The notes under the pieces were generated by a model. It searched no databases, was not told where the DNA came from, and worked only from the letters and a program-made list of their open reading frames with translations. Position numbers and translations under genes: made by a program. Source: Bifidobacterium breve (lineage in GTDB: Bacteria > Actinomycetota > Actinomycetes > S36-B12). Taken from it: DNA of 5,499 bases. Positions within the stretch are counted from its first letter, which is position 1; every line of letters begins with the position of its first letter. Shown here in pieces: positions 1 to 5,499 of this stretch. Location: contig CAMBQX010000120.1 in assembly GCA_945870085.1 (NCBI GenBank), forward strand, positions 1-5,499, read 5' to 3'.

Positions 1-359
1 TTGGCTTTCGTGCCGGTAGCAATCGCGCCCGCGCAGACCTCTTGTAGCATCCGCGAATTCGATACACCGAGATCAACCTCGGTCGCTACGCACCGCTCAA
101 TATCCTCGTCGCCTGGAGCCCACAACCATGCGAGTATGCGGCCAGTGTCACCGGCCTCACGAAGATCTAGTGCCTCACGTGGCAGCGCTACCCCGAGCCA
201 TTTAACACCTCGGCCGCGCAGAGCCGACGCAATCCTTATTGCGCCATGGCCATATGCGTCGGCTTTGACCACTCCCATAACTTCAGCATCAGACACCACT
301 CCTCGAACCAGGTCCAGATTGTGGGCGATGGCGCCGAGATCAACGATCGCGGTGGTCAT
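1..359 (-). CDS. alr: Alanine racemase, N-terminal part (cut by left edge)
   Basis: Alanine racemase interconverts L- and D-alanine with pyridoxal phosphate (PLP) in the cytoplasm and supplies D-alanine for peptidoglycan. Translating the minus strand from the ATG at 359-357 gives 119 residues before the window ends, about a third of the usual 360-390. Visible landmarks are the opening strand IVDLGAIAHNL (residues 5-15) and the PLP motif VVKADAYGHGA (30-40), with the expected Schiff-base lysine at K32 and the conserved tyrosine at Y36. WLGVALPREALDLREAG and ILAWLWAPG then follow as in the TIM-barrel domain of actinobacterial Alr. The C-terminal beta domain with the second catalytic tyrosine is off-window. 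An in-frame TAG lies upstream at 383-381, and no other ATG or GTG start falls between it and this ATG. A GAGGGA at 375-370 is a plausible but distant ribosome site. The gene diverges from the PhoX-like gene and so needs its own promoter. Family call is firm; partial only because of the window edge. Confidence 0.95.
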   Translation of the reverse strand, partial: MTTAIVDLGAIAHNLDLVRGVVSDAEVMGVVKADAYGHGAIRIASALRGRGVKWLGVALPREALDLREAGDTGRILAWLWAPGDEDIERCVATEVDLGVSNSRMLQEVCAGAIATGTKA

Positions 360-481
360 AGTTACATTGTCCCTCAGGCGCTAGGCACCCGAACTAGCCC
401 CCTGAAGATTGGGACGGCGGCACCGACATCTTTTGTTCATAGAGATTTTTATCATCTGCCTATTCTCCCTAGCACGAAATT

Positions 482-512
482 CACCCACCGGCGCTTGGGT
501 GTGCATACCCAA
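482..512. promoter_or_regulatory. Overlapping inverted repeats upstream of the PhoX-like gene (candidate operator or 5'-UTR hairpins)
   Basis: Three related blocks lie within 31 bases: CACCCA (482-487), TTGGGTG (495-501) and ACCCAA (507-512). The middle block is complementary to both outer ones. TTGGGTGTGCATACCCAA (495-512) is an 18-bp palindrome with a single mismatched pair (G501 against T506). CACCCA with TGGGTG (482-487 / 496-501) forms a second 6-bp stem with an 8-base loop. The two stems share 496-500 and cannot form together. The right edge is three bases from the GAAAGGA ribosome site. As DNA this could be a repressor or activator site; as RNA it could be a two-state leader. The symmetry is seen directly; any role is inference. 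Confidence 0.45.
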
Positions 513-515
513 ACC

Positions 516-522
516 GAAAGGA
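516..522 (+). promoter_or_regulatory. Ribosome binding site of the PhoX-like gene
   Basis: GAAAGGA ends seven bases before the GTG at 530-532, an ideal distance. It decides the start: the frame has no ATG or GTG nearby upstream, and the signal peptide begins exactly at this GTG. Confidence 0.8.
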
Positions 523-529
523 ACACCAA

Positions 530-2149
530 GTGCGCATCTGGACACCAGTTGTAGCTGGACTTGCCGGCATCACGGCAATAACGTTGGCCCTCCCGGCGAA
601 TGCCGAATCGCCGATTCTTTATATGGAGCCGGTGGCCGCCGGAGTAAGTGTTAAAGCCCTAGCCACCTCGGGGGATAACTTCGGCGGGGTTATCTGGCCC
701 GGTACCCCTGACGGCATGGGGGCGCTGAAGGATAAGGACGGCAACTTAGCAATCTTCGTTACCCATGAGTTTTCCGCCACCAACGCGGTGGCTTCTGGAC
801 TTTCCCGTGCTAACGGCGCGGCCTCTGCATCAACTGTTACCGCATTGAACTACGACACAAAAAACGGCGCGGTCACCATGGCTCGAGATCTCCTGAGCTC
901 GGTTAGTTGGTACAACTACGCGACCGGCCAGTCCAGCACCACGCCGGTCGCTCCTGCCGGCGCTGCAGCCAAGGATGAATACGGCACCGCTAATCACACC
1001 AAAGCTTTGAACCGATTCTGTTCAGCGAACATGGTTCAGCCGGGTGAATTGGCCTATCGGACGACCGATAAGAACGGCAAAGTCACCACCTACGGCTACA
1101 CCGGTCCGGCCTTCTTCACCGGCGAAGAGGGCAGCGACGAATCGCGGGCCTTCACAATGGACAACGCGGGCAATCTCATCCAACTTCCGCGACTTGGACT
1201 CGCCGCGTGGGAGAACCTAATCGTCGCACCCAACACCGGTATGTCAACGGTGGTAATGGCGAACGAAGATGGTTCCGCAACCGACAGCCAACTGTGGATG
1301 TACACGGGTACCAAAACCACCGAAGGTCATTGGACAGATAAGGCTGGGTTAACCAACGGCGCGCTTTACGTAATGTCGGTTGACGGCATTGCCACTGACA
1401 CCCTTTTCCGTACTTCGGTGGGCAAGAATGTGGCGGTTAACGTAAACTTCAAGCCAATTGATTACACGTTAAATGGCAAGGCGCAAAATGTTGCCGCCAA
1501 GGCATCCGGGACAGTAATGGCACGCGTTGAAGATGGGGCTTTTGACCCGAACCGCCCGAACGACTACTACTTCGTAACCACTGAGTCGAACAAGGACCCG
1601 AAGGCGACCGCCCCGAACCCCGCCACCCCTTCGGTTACCCGTGATGGTGGAGCACTTTGGCGCCTTCGTTACAACGATGTGAAGACACCACTCGCGGGAG
1701 CAACCCTCACCATGCTCCTTGACGGGAGCGAGGCTCCCTATATGAGCAAGCCTGACAACCTGACCGTTGACCTCTCCGGGAATGTGCTTATCCAGGAAGA
1801 TCCAGGATCCAACGACCAAGTTGCCCGAATATTCGCTTACCGCATTTCAGATGGCAAGGTGGCCACGGTCGCCAAGTTCGTCGATAAGTACTTCAAGGTG
1901 GGCGGCACTAACTTCATCACCAAGGATGAAGAGTCAAGCGGCATTCTTGATGTCACGGACATGCTGAAGACCAGCACGACTGACAAGTCAAGTTACTACC
2001 TGCTCGATGCACAGGTGCATGCAACTCCTATGGCTTCGCGGCCAGACCTTGCGGGCAACGCGGCTGCTCTTGCATCCCTTGCTGGTGTGGTAGAAGGTGG
2101 TCAACTACTACTGATGACCATTAGCGACTGGGCTGCTATCTATAGCTAG
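530..2149 (+). CDS. Secreted PhoX/DUF839-family protein (putative metal-dependent phosphatase, substrate unknown)
   Basis: A complete 539-residue exported protein, GTG start. Residues 1-25 form a Sec-type signal peptide: R2, a hydrophobic core (about 7-21) and a probable cleavage after A25 in PANA|ES. There is no twin-arginine motif, although characterised PhoX enzymes use the Tat route. No sorting motif or C-terminal membrane anchor is seen, so it is probably released or loosely wall-associated. Family wording includes GMGALKDKDGNLAIFVTHE (62-80), RFCSANM (162-168), FFTGEEG (195-201), WENLIVAP (227-234), ANEDGS (244-249), YTGTKTTEGH (258-267), KAGLTNGALYVMSVDG (271-286), ARVEDGAFDP (331-340), GALWRLRYND (374-383), KPDNLTVD with NVLIQEDPGSN (407-428) and DEESSGILDVT (466-476). 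In the family this is a beta-propeller fold, and PhoX binds calcium and iron. C164 is the only cysteine in the protein; together with acidic residues E199/E200, E334, E423/D424 and E467/E468 it is a candidate metal ligand (inference). The end, GGQLLLMTISDWAAIYS, looks like a natural C-terminus. Family call is fairly firm; phosphatase activity is not proven. Confidence 0.75.
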   Translation: MRIWTPVVAGLAGITAITLALPANAESPILYMEPVAAGVSVKALATSGDNFGGVIWPGTPDGMGALKDKDGNLAIFVTHEFSATNAVASGLSRANGAASASTVTALNYDTKNGAVTMARDLLSSVSWYNYATGQSSTTPVAPAGAAAKDEYGTANHTKALNRFCSANMVQPGELAYRTTDKNGKVTTYGYTGPAFFTGEEGSDESRAFTMDNAGNLIQLPRLGLAAWENLIVAPNTGMSTVVMANEDGSATDSQLWMYTGTKTTEGHWTDKAGLTNGALYVMSVDGIATDTLFRTSVGKNVAVNVNFKPIDYTLNGKAQNVAAKASGTVMARVEDGAFDPNRPNDYYFVTTESNKDPKATAPNPATPSVTRDGGALWRLRYNDVKTPLAGATLTMLLDGSEAPYMSKPDNLTVDLSGNVLIQEDPGSNDQVARIFAYRISDGKVATVAKFVDKYFKVGGTNFITKDEESSGILDVTDMLKTSTTDKSSYYLLDAQVHATPMASRPDLAGNAAALASLAGVVEGGQLLLMTISDWAAIYS

Positions 2150-2159
2150 GAAGCAGGAC

Positions 2160-2203
2160 ATTAATGCGGGTGCGGGCCAAAGGCTCGCACCCGCATTAAT
2201 TTT
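2160..2203 (+). terminator. Rho-independent terminator after the PhoX-like gene
   Basis: A perfect 15-bp stem pairs 2160-2174 with 2186-2200 (left arm ATTAATGCGGGTGCG). It continues inward through one G-U and three G-C pairs (2175-2178 with 2182-2185) to an AAA loop at 2179-2181. It begins 11 bases after the TAG stop and runs into TTTT (2200-2203). Read leftward it lies beyond the nnr stop at 2227 and could help end that transcript, but no U-tract follows on that side, so termination in that direction should be weaker. Confidence 0.9.
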
Positions 2204-2226
2204 CCCAAGTTTGCAGAGTCTCACCA

Positions 2227-3789
2227 CTAAAGGTGGCTTGGGTTGGACCCGAAACCCGATCCACGGCGAACCAACGCCACGGCCGCACCCAGGTGGTCAC
2301 GCACATCAAGCGCTGTCACCGGCCAGCCATCAGCAGCTGCAAGTTGACCGGCTTGACCATGCAGCCACACCGCAGCCGCCACAGCGACTGCCGCGTCATC
2401 ATGATCATCAATATCACCTCGGGCATTGGCACCAGCAAGAACAGCGGCCGCTAATCCGGTCAGTACGTCGCCGCTGCCGGCGGTGCTGAGCTCAGCACCG
2501 CCCATGGTGTCAACAAGTACCAAACCACTTGGTGCTGCTATCAAACTTGCCGGCCCTTTGAGCACTACCACCGCATTGAGGCCCTTAGCAAGGCCCTGAG
2601 CCAGGGCTAGGCGCCCCAGGTCGGTGGTGAGCCCGATGGCAGCCGCCAATGCGGCAGCCTCACCGGCGTGCGGGGTTATCACCGTAATCGCCGAACGCTG
2701 CGCTATTTGGGTTCGCAAGGTGGTTGACCCAGCAACGCTCATCAGTGCACCAGCGTCCAGGACCACCGGTACCGAGGTGCGAAGCACCGCATCAATTGCG
2801 GGGTCATCGTGTGCCAGTTCACTAGCACCTGCGAACCCTGGCCCGCAGGCCCACGCGGTCACCCGGGTTGAATCACCGGGGTCGTCACCACTTGCGACCA
2901 CATCGGGAAAAATAGCGAGCACCTGCTGCGCCACGCCGTCACCTCGGTCTAGATATCGCACCATCCCGACGTCACCCATGCGTGCCGCTCCGACGGTAAG
3001 TAACGCAGCACCCGGATACTCGCGGCTGCCCGCGGCTACACCGACAACCCCACGGCGGTACTTATAGTCATCAACCCCGGGCTCTGGCACATAAGCAACC
3101 ACATCCAAGGCTTCAAGTGCAATTAGCGTAGGTTCACCCAAGGTGTCGGTGATGCCAATGTCAATAACGCGCAGCCCCCCGGCAAAGTCACTGCCGGGTG
3201 AAACCAGTAAACCTGTCTTAAGACAACCGAAAGTTACGGTGACATCCGCAGCAACGGCGATCTCGGCAATCTCACCGGTGTCGGCGGATACGCCACTTGG
3301 TAGATCCACGGCTACGACTAAGGCACCACTCGCATTAATGAGTTCAACCATTGCGGCGGCGGCGGGCCGCAGAACCCCGGAACCACCAATACCAACAATT
3401 CCGTCGATGATGACGTCGGCGTCAAAGAATAAATTTTGCAGGGATAAATCGCTTTCTGCTTCATGCCACTGCACAACTCTTCCATTTGCCCGGAGCAGCG
3501 CTGCTACCCCTGCATCATGGGCGCTCGCTGCGACACACACCGCCGTAACCGAAACACCGCGCTGTGCCAATTTTGCTCCGGCAAAGAGTGCATCACCACC
3601 GTTGTTACCGCCCCCGACAGCAATGGCAACGTGCGCACCGCGCACTCGACCACGTGATTCTTGAAGTAGGCCAATAACTGCTCGCGCCAAACCGGTTGCG
3701 GCTCTATCCATCAAGACGCCAGACTCAAGGTCGTGCTGATGCGCCTGCTCGGCAGCTAGAACGGCCGCCACATCAAATGCCGCGATCAT
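2227..3789 (-). CDS. nnr: Bifunctional NAD(P)H-hydrate epimerase / ADP-dependent NAD(P)H-hydrate dehydratase
   Basis: A cytoplasmic metabolite-repair enzyme, complete at 520 residues, the usual size for the fused form. The N-terminal YjeF_N domain (about 1-220) epimerises R- and S-NAD(P)H hydrate. It shows GGGNNGGDALFAG (59-71), DVIIDGIVGIGGSG (125-138) with the likely catalytic D129, VDLPSGVSADTG (161-172) and TFGCLKTGLLVSPG (186-199). The C-terminal CARKD domain (about 240-510) dehydrates the S form using ADP. It shows YKYRRGVVGVAAGSREYPGA (242-261), VVLDAGAL (342-349), TPHAGE (372-377), VVVLKGPASLI (407-417) and STAGSGDVLTG (435-445) with the expected catalytic D441. The ATG at 3789-3787 follows the glmS stop after three bases (TAACTCATG), and only a weak GAG precedes it, so it is probably translated by coupling to glmS. 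No truncation or missing motif was seen. Confidence 0.95.
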   Translation of the reverse strand: MIAAFDVAAVLAAEQAHQHDLESGVLMDRAATGLARAVIGLLQESRGRVRGAHVAIAVGGGNNGGDALFAGAKLAQRGVSVTAVCVAASAHDAGVAALLRANGRVVQWHEAESDLSLQNLFFDADVIIDGIVGIGGSGVLRPAAAAMVELINASGALVVAVDLPSGVSADTGEIAEIAVAADVTVTFGCLKTGLLVSPGSDFAGGLRVIDIGITDTLGEPTLIALEALDVVAYVPEPGVDDYKYRRGVVGVAAGSREYPGAALLTVGAARMGDVGMVRYLDRGDGVAQQVLAIFPDVVASGDDPGDSTRVTAWACGPGFAGASELAHDDPAIDAVLRTSVPVVLDAGALMSVAGSTTLRTQIAQRSAITVITPHAGEAAALAAAIGLTTDLGRLALAQGLAKGLNAVVVLKGPASLIAAPSGLVLVDTMGGAELSTAGSGDVLTGLAAAVLAGANARGDIDDHDDAAVAVAAAVWLHGQAGQLAAADGWPVTALDVRDHLGAAVALVRRGSGFGSNPSHL

Positions 3790-3792
3790 GAG

Positions 3793-5499
3793 TTACTCAA
3801 CGGTCACAGACTTAGCGAGGTTTCGCGGTTGATCAACATCATGGCCCTTGGCCGTAGCCATTTCACAGGCGAAGACCTGCAAAGGCACGGTTGAAACTAA
3901 GGGTTGCATGAGTGGCGGCACCACTGGCACCCGAATGACATAGTCGGCGTAGTCGGAGATTTTCTCGTCGCCTTCTTCGGCGATCGCAATAATTCGAGCA
4001 CCGCGTGCCCTAACCTCTTGAATATTCGAAATGATCTTGTCGTAAAGAATCGCCCGGCCGGTTGGCGACGGCACGATCACCACCACCGGCACTCCATCTT
4101 CTATTAAGGCAATCGGGCCGTGCTTTAGCTCACCGGCCGCGAAGCCTTCGGCGTGCATATAGGCGAGTTCCTTTAGTTTCAATGCACCTTCCAAAGCCAC
4201 CGGGAAACCCACATGGCGGCCGATGAATAACACCGAAGGCGCATCTGCGAACTCACGCGCCAGAGCCCGTACCGGCTCGACGGTATCGAGCACCAGATCC
4301 ACCTTGCCTGGCATATCAGCAAGATCGGCCATCACCGCACTAATTTCGGCCGCGGGTAGCACGCCGCGAACCTGCGCGAGATAAAGCCCGACCAGATATG
4401 CGGCGATAATCTGCGTTAGAAATGCTTTAGTTGAAGCGACAGCAATTTCCGGGCCCGCGTAGGTGTAGACCACCGCGTCGGACTCGCGCGGAATTGTTGA
4501 TCCGACGGTATTGCAAATAGCAAGTGTTTTCGCCCCCTGCTCTTTAGCGTGACGAAGCGCCATCAGGGTGTCCATGGTCTCACCGGATTGCGAAATTGCG
4601 ATAACTAAGGATCGCTCATTGACAATTGGGTCGCGATACCTAAACTCGCTCGCCAACTCCATCTCGACAGGTATCCGGGTCCAATTTTCAATCGCGTACT
4701 TGGCGACCATTCCAGCGTGCGCAGCGGTCCCGCATGCCACCACGACTACTTTGTCGATGTCGCGGAGCGCTTGATCCTCTAGACCCATCTCATCAAGTTG
4801 AATTCGACCATCGATGCCGACGCGACCCAGTAGTGCATCAGCGACCGCTTTCGGCTGCTCGGCGATTTCCTTGAGCATGAAAAGATCGTGACCACCTTTT
4901 TCAACGGCCGATGCGTCCCAATCCACGGTAAATGGGCGCGCCTGGACAGCTGCTCCGTCAAAATCCATTACTTGAACAGCTTCGGCTGTTAGGACCACAA
5001 TCTGGTCTTGCCCAAGTTCAAGGGCATCGCGAGTGTGATCAACGAAAGCGGAAACATCCGAGGCTAGGAAGTTTTCCCCGACACCAACACCGACGACGAG
5101 GGGTGAATTTCTCCGTGCTCCCACCACTAGACCTGGTTTCCGCGGATCAATAGCCACCAAGGTGAACGCGCCTTCCAGTCGCCCACAAACTCTGCGCATA
5201 GCTTCGACTAGGTCATCGCCAGAGTCCGGCAAAGTCTTCGCGATTAGGTGCGCCACCACTTCGGTATCGGTCTCCGAAGTCAAGGTGACACCAGCGGCGA
5301 CTAGTTCTCCTCGCAGTTCAGCAAAGTTTTCGATGATGCCGTTGTGGATCACGGCCACGGTGCCGTCTTCGCTCACATGGGGGTGCGCATTTGAATCGGT
5401 CGGGCCGCCGTGGGTTGCCCACCGAGTGTGTCCGATGCCGGTGGTCGAATCTGGAAGTGGGTCCGACCCCAGCAAGGTCTCCAAGTTGACCAATTTGCC
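3793..5499 (-). CDS. glmS: Glutamine--fructose-6-phosphate aminotransferase (isomerizing), cut by right edge
   Basis: GlmS makes glucosamine-6-phosphate from fructose-6-phosphate and glutamine, the entry step to UDP-GlcNAc and peptidoglycan. 568 residues are visible; by alignment with the E. coli enzyme roughly 50-60 N-terminal residues, including the catalytic N-terminal cysteine, lie beyond the right edge. The visible part opens with GKLVNLETLL and continues GHTRWATHGG (23-32), HNGIIEN (52-58) and SETDTEV (75-81) of the glutaminase domain. The first sugar-isomerase domain has VVACGTAAHAG (253-263), AISQSGET (301-308) and ASTKAF (355-360). The second has FIGRHVGFPVALEGALKLKE (425-444) and GELKHGP (456-462). 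E444, H460 and K563 in the terminal LAKSVTVE match E. coli E488, H504 and K603. The TTG at 5493 is an internal leucine codon, not a start. It is followed at three bases by nnr, so the two are probably cotranscribed. Confidence 0.97.
   Translation of the reverse strand, partial: GKLVNLETLLGSDPLPDSTTGIGHTRWATHGGPTDSNAHPHVSEDGTVAVIHNGIIENFAELRGELVAAGVTLTSETDTEVVAHLIAKTLPDSGDDLVEAMRRVCGRLEGAFTLVAIDPRKPGLVVGARRNSPLVVGVGVGENFLASDVSAFVDHTRDALELGQDQIVVLTAEAVQVMDFDGAAVQARPFTVDWDASAVEKGGHDLFMLKEIAEQPKAVADALLGRVGIDGRIQLDEMGLEDQALRDIDKVVVVACGTAAHAGMVAKYAIENWTRIPVEMELASEFRYRDPIVNERSLVIAISQSGETMDTLMALRHAKEQGAKTLAICNTVGSTIPRESDAVVYTYAGPEIAVASTKAFLTQIIAAYLVGLYLAQVRGVLPAAEISAVMADLADMPGKVDLVLDTVEPVRALAREFADAPSVLFIGRHVGFPVALEGALKLKELAYMHAEGFAAGELKHGPIALIEDGVPVVVIVPSPTGRAILYDKIISNIQEVRARGARIIAIAEEGDEKISDYADYVIRVPVVPPLMQPLVSTVPLQVFACEMATAKGHDVDQPRNLAKSVTVE

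Larger units (their letters stand above)
360..529. other. Divergent intergenic region between alr and the PhoX-like gene
   Basis: These 170 bases separate two genes transcribed away from each other, so promoters for both should lie here. Positions 431-480 are clearly AT-rich: by count 17 of 50 bases are G or C, against surroundings that are visibly well above half. That fits a promoter core. Hexamers such as TATCAT (450-455) and TATTCT (461-466) on the plus strand resemble -10 elements, but I found no matching -35 element at normal spacing, so I do not call a specific promoter. No credible small gene was seen; open frames crossing the region are shadows of the flanking genes. Confidence 0.6.

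Noticed and set aside
1..384. Plus-strand open frame of 127 codons at the left edge.
   Set aside because: Its product is low in recognisable structure and rich in R, S, T and P, as expected for the antisense of a GC-rich gene. The minus strand there encodes clear alanine racemase.
435..489. A possible phosphate-regulon box: GTTCAT at 435 and ATTCACC at 479, 44 bases apart (four steps of 11), which would suit a PhoP-type direct repeat.
   Set aside because: The intervening 11-base units do not resemble the repeat, and adjacent units are what PhoP sites need. The spacing is probably chance; a PhoP motif scan would settle it.
502..529. A leftward promoter for alr with TTGGTG (529-524) and TATGCA (507-502) at 16-base spacing.
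   Set aside because: The -10 match is poor and the element overlaps the PhoX-like ribosome site and palindrome; nothing else supports it.
1469..1819. Minus-strand open frame of 116 codons inside the PhoX-like gene.
   Set aside because: It lies wholly within a gene whose family motifs continue through this stretch; no ribosome site or protein family is recognisable on the minus strand.
2624..3664. Long plus-strand open frames opposite nnr (2624-3067 and 3143-3664).
   Set aside because: Both are antisense to conserved epimerase/dehydratase motifs and have the biased S/T/A/P composition of shadow frames.
5491..5493. TTG as a possible start of glmS inside the window.
   Set aside because: The frame is open to the window edge and reads GKLVNLETLL, which is the internal glutaminase sequence of GlmS. 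The catalytic N-terminal cysteine has to lie further upstream, so the TTG is a leucine codon.

Overview
The window comes from a bacterium that is very probably an actinobacterium (Actinomycetota) of moderate GC content. This rests on three things: the gene set glmS / nnr / alr, which sits together or nearby in many actinobacterial genomes; the wording of the GlmS and alanine racemase sequences, including WLGVALPREALDLREAG and GARIIAIAEEGDE; and a GTG start behind a clear Shine-Dalgarno site. I cannot place it to genus. An aquatic, moderate-GC actinobacterium is a reasonable guess and no more.

Layout, left to right. Positions 1-359 (minus) hold the N-terminal part of alanine racemase (alr), cut by the left edge. 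Positions 360-529 are a divergent intergenic region with an AT-rich core (about 431-480) and, just before the next gene, a compact set of ACCCA/TGGGT inverted repeats. Positions 530-2149 (plus) hold a complete secreted protein of the PhoX/DUF839 type with a Sec-type signal peptide. A strong hairpin plus U-tract terminator follows at 2160-2203. Positions 2227-3789 (minus) hold a complete bifunctional NAD(P)H-hydrate repair enzyme (nnr). Positions 3793-5499 (minus) hold glmS, cut by the right edge, so its first roughly 50-60 residues are outside the window.

How the genes fit together. glmS and nnr are a tight leftward pair, with three bases between stop and start. GlmS makes glucosamine-6-phosphate for peptidoglycan. 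Alr makes D-alanine for the same polymer and is also transcribed leftward. Between nnr and alr lies the oppositely oriented PhoX-like gene with its own upstream region and terminator, so alr here must be started from a promoter of its own, probably in the 360-529 region. The secreted PhoX-like protein is the accessory element of the window. Its family is recognisable, but its substrate is not shown by the sequence.

I see no tRNA, rRNA, CRISPR array, transposase or phage gene. The window is mostly ordinary core metabolism. The most worthwhile leads are the insertion of the PhoX-like gene into the cell-wall cluster and the mutually exclusive stem-loops immediately upstream of it.
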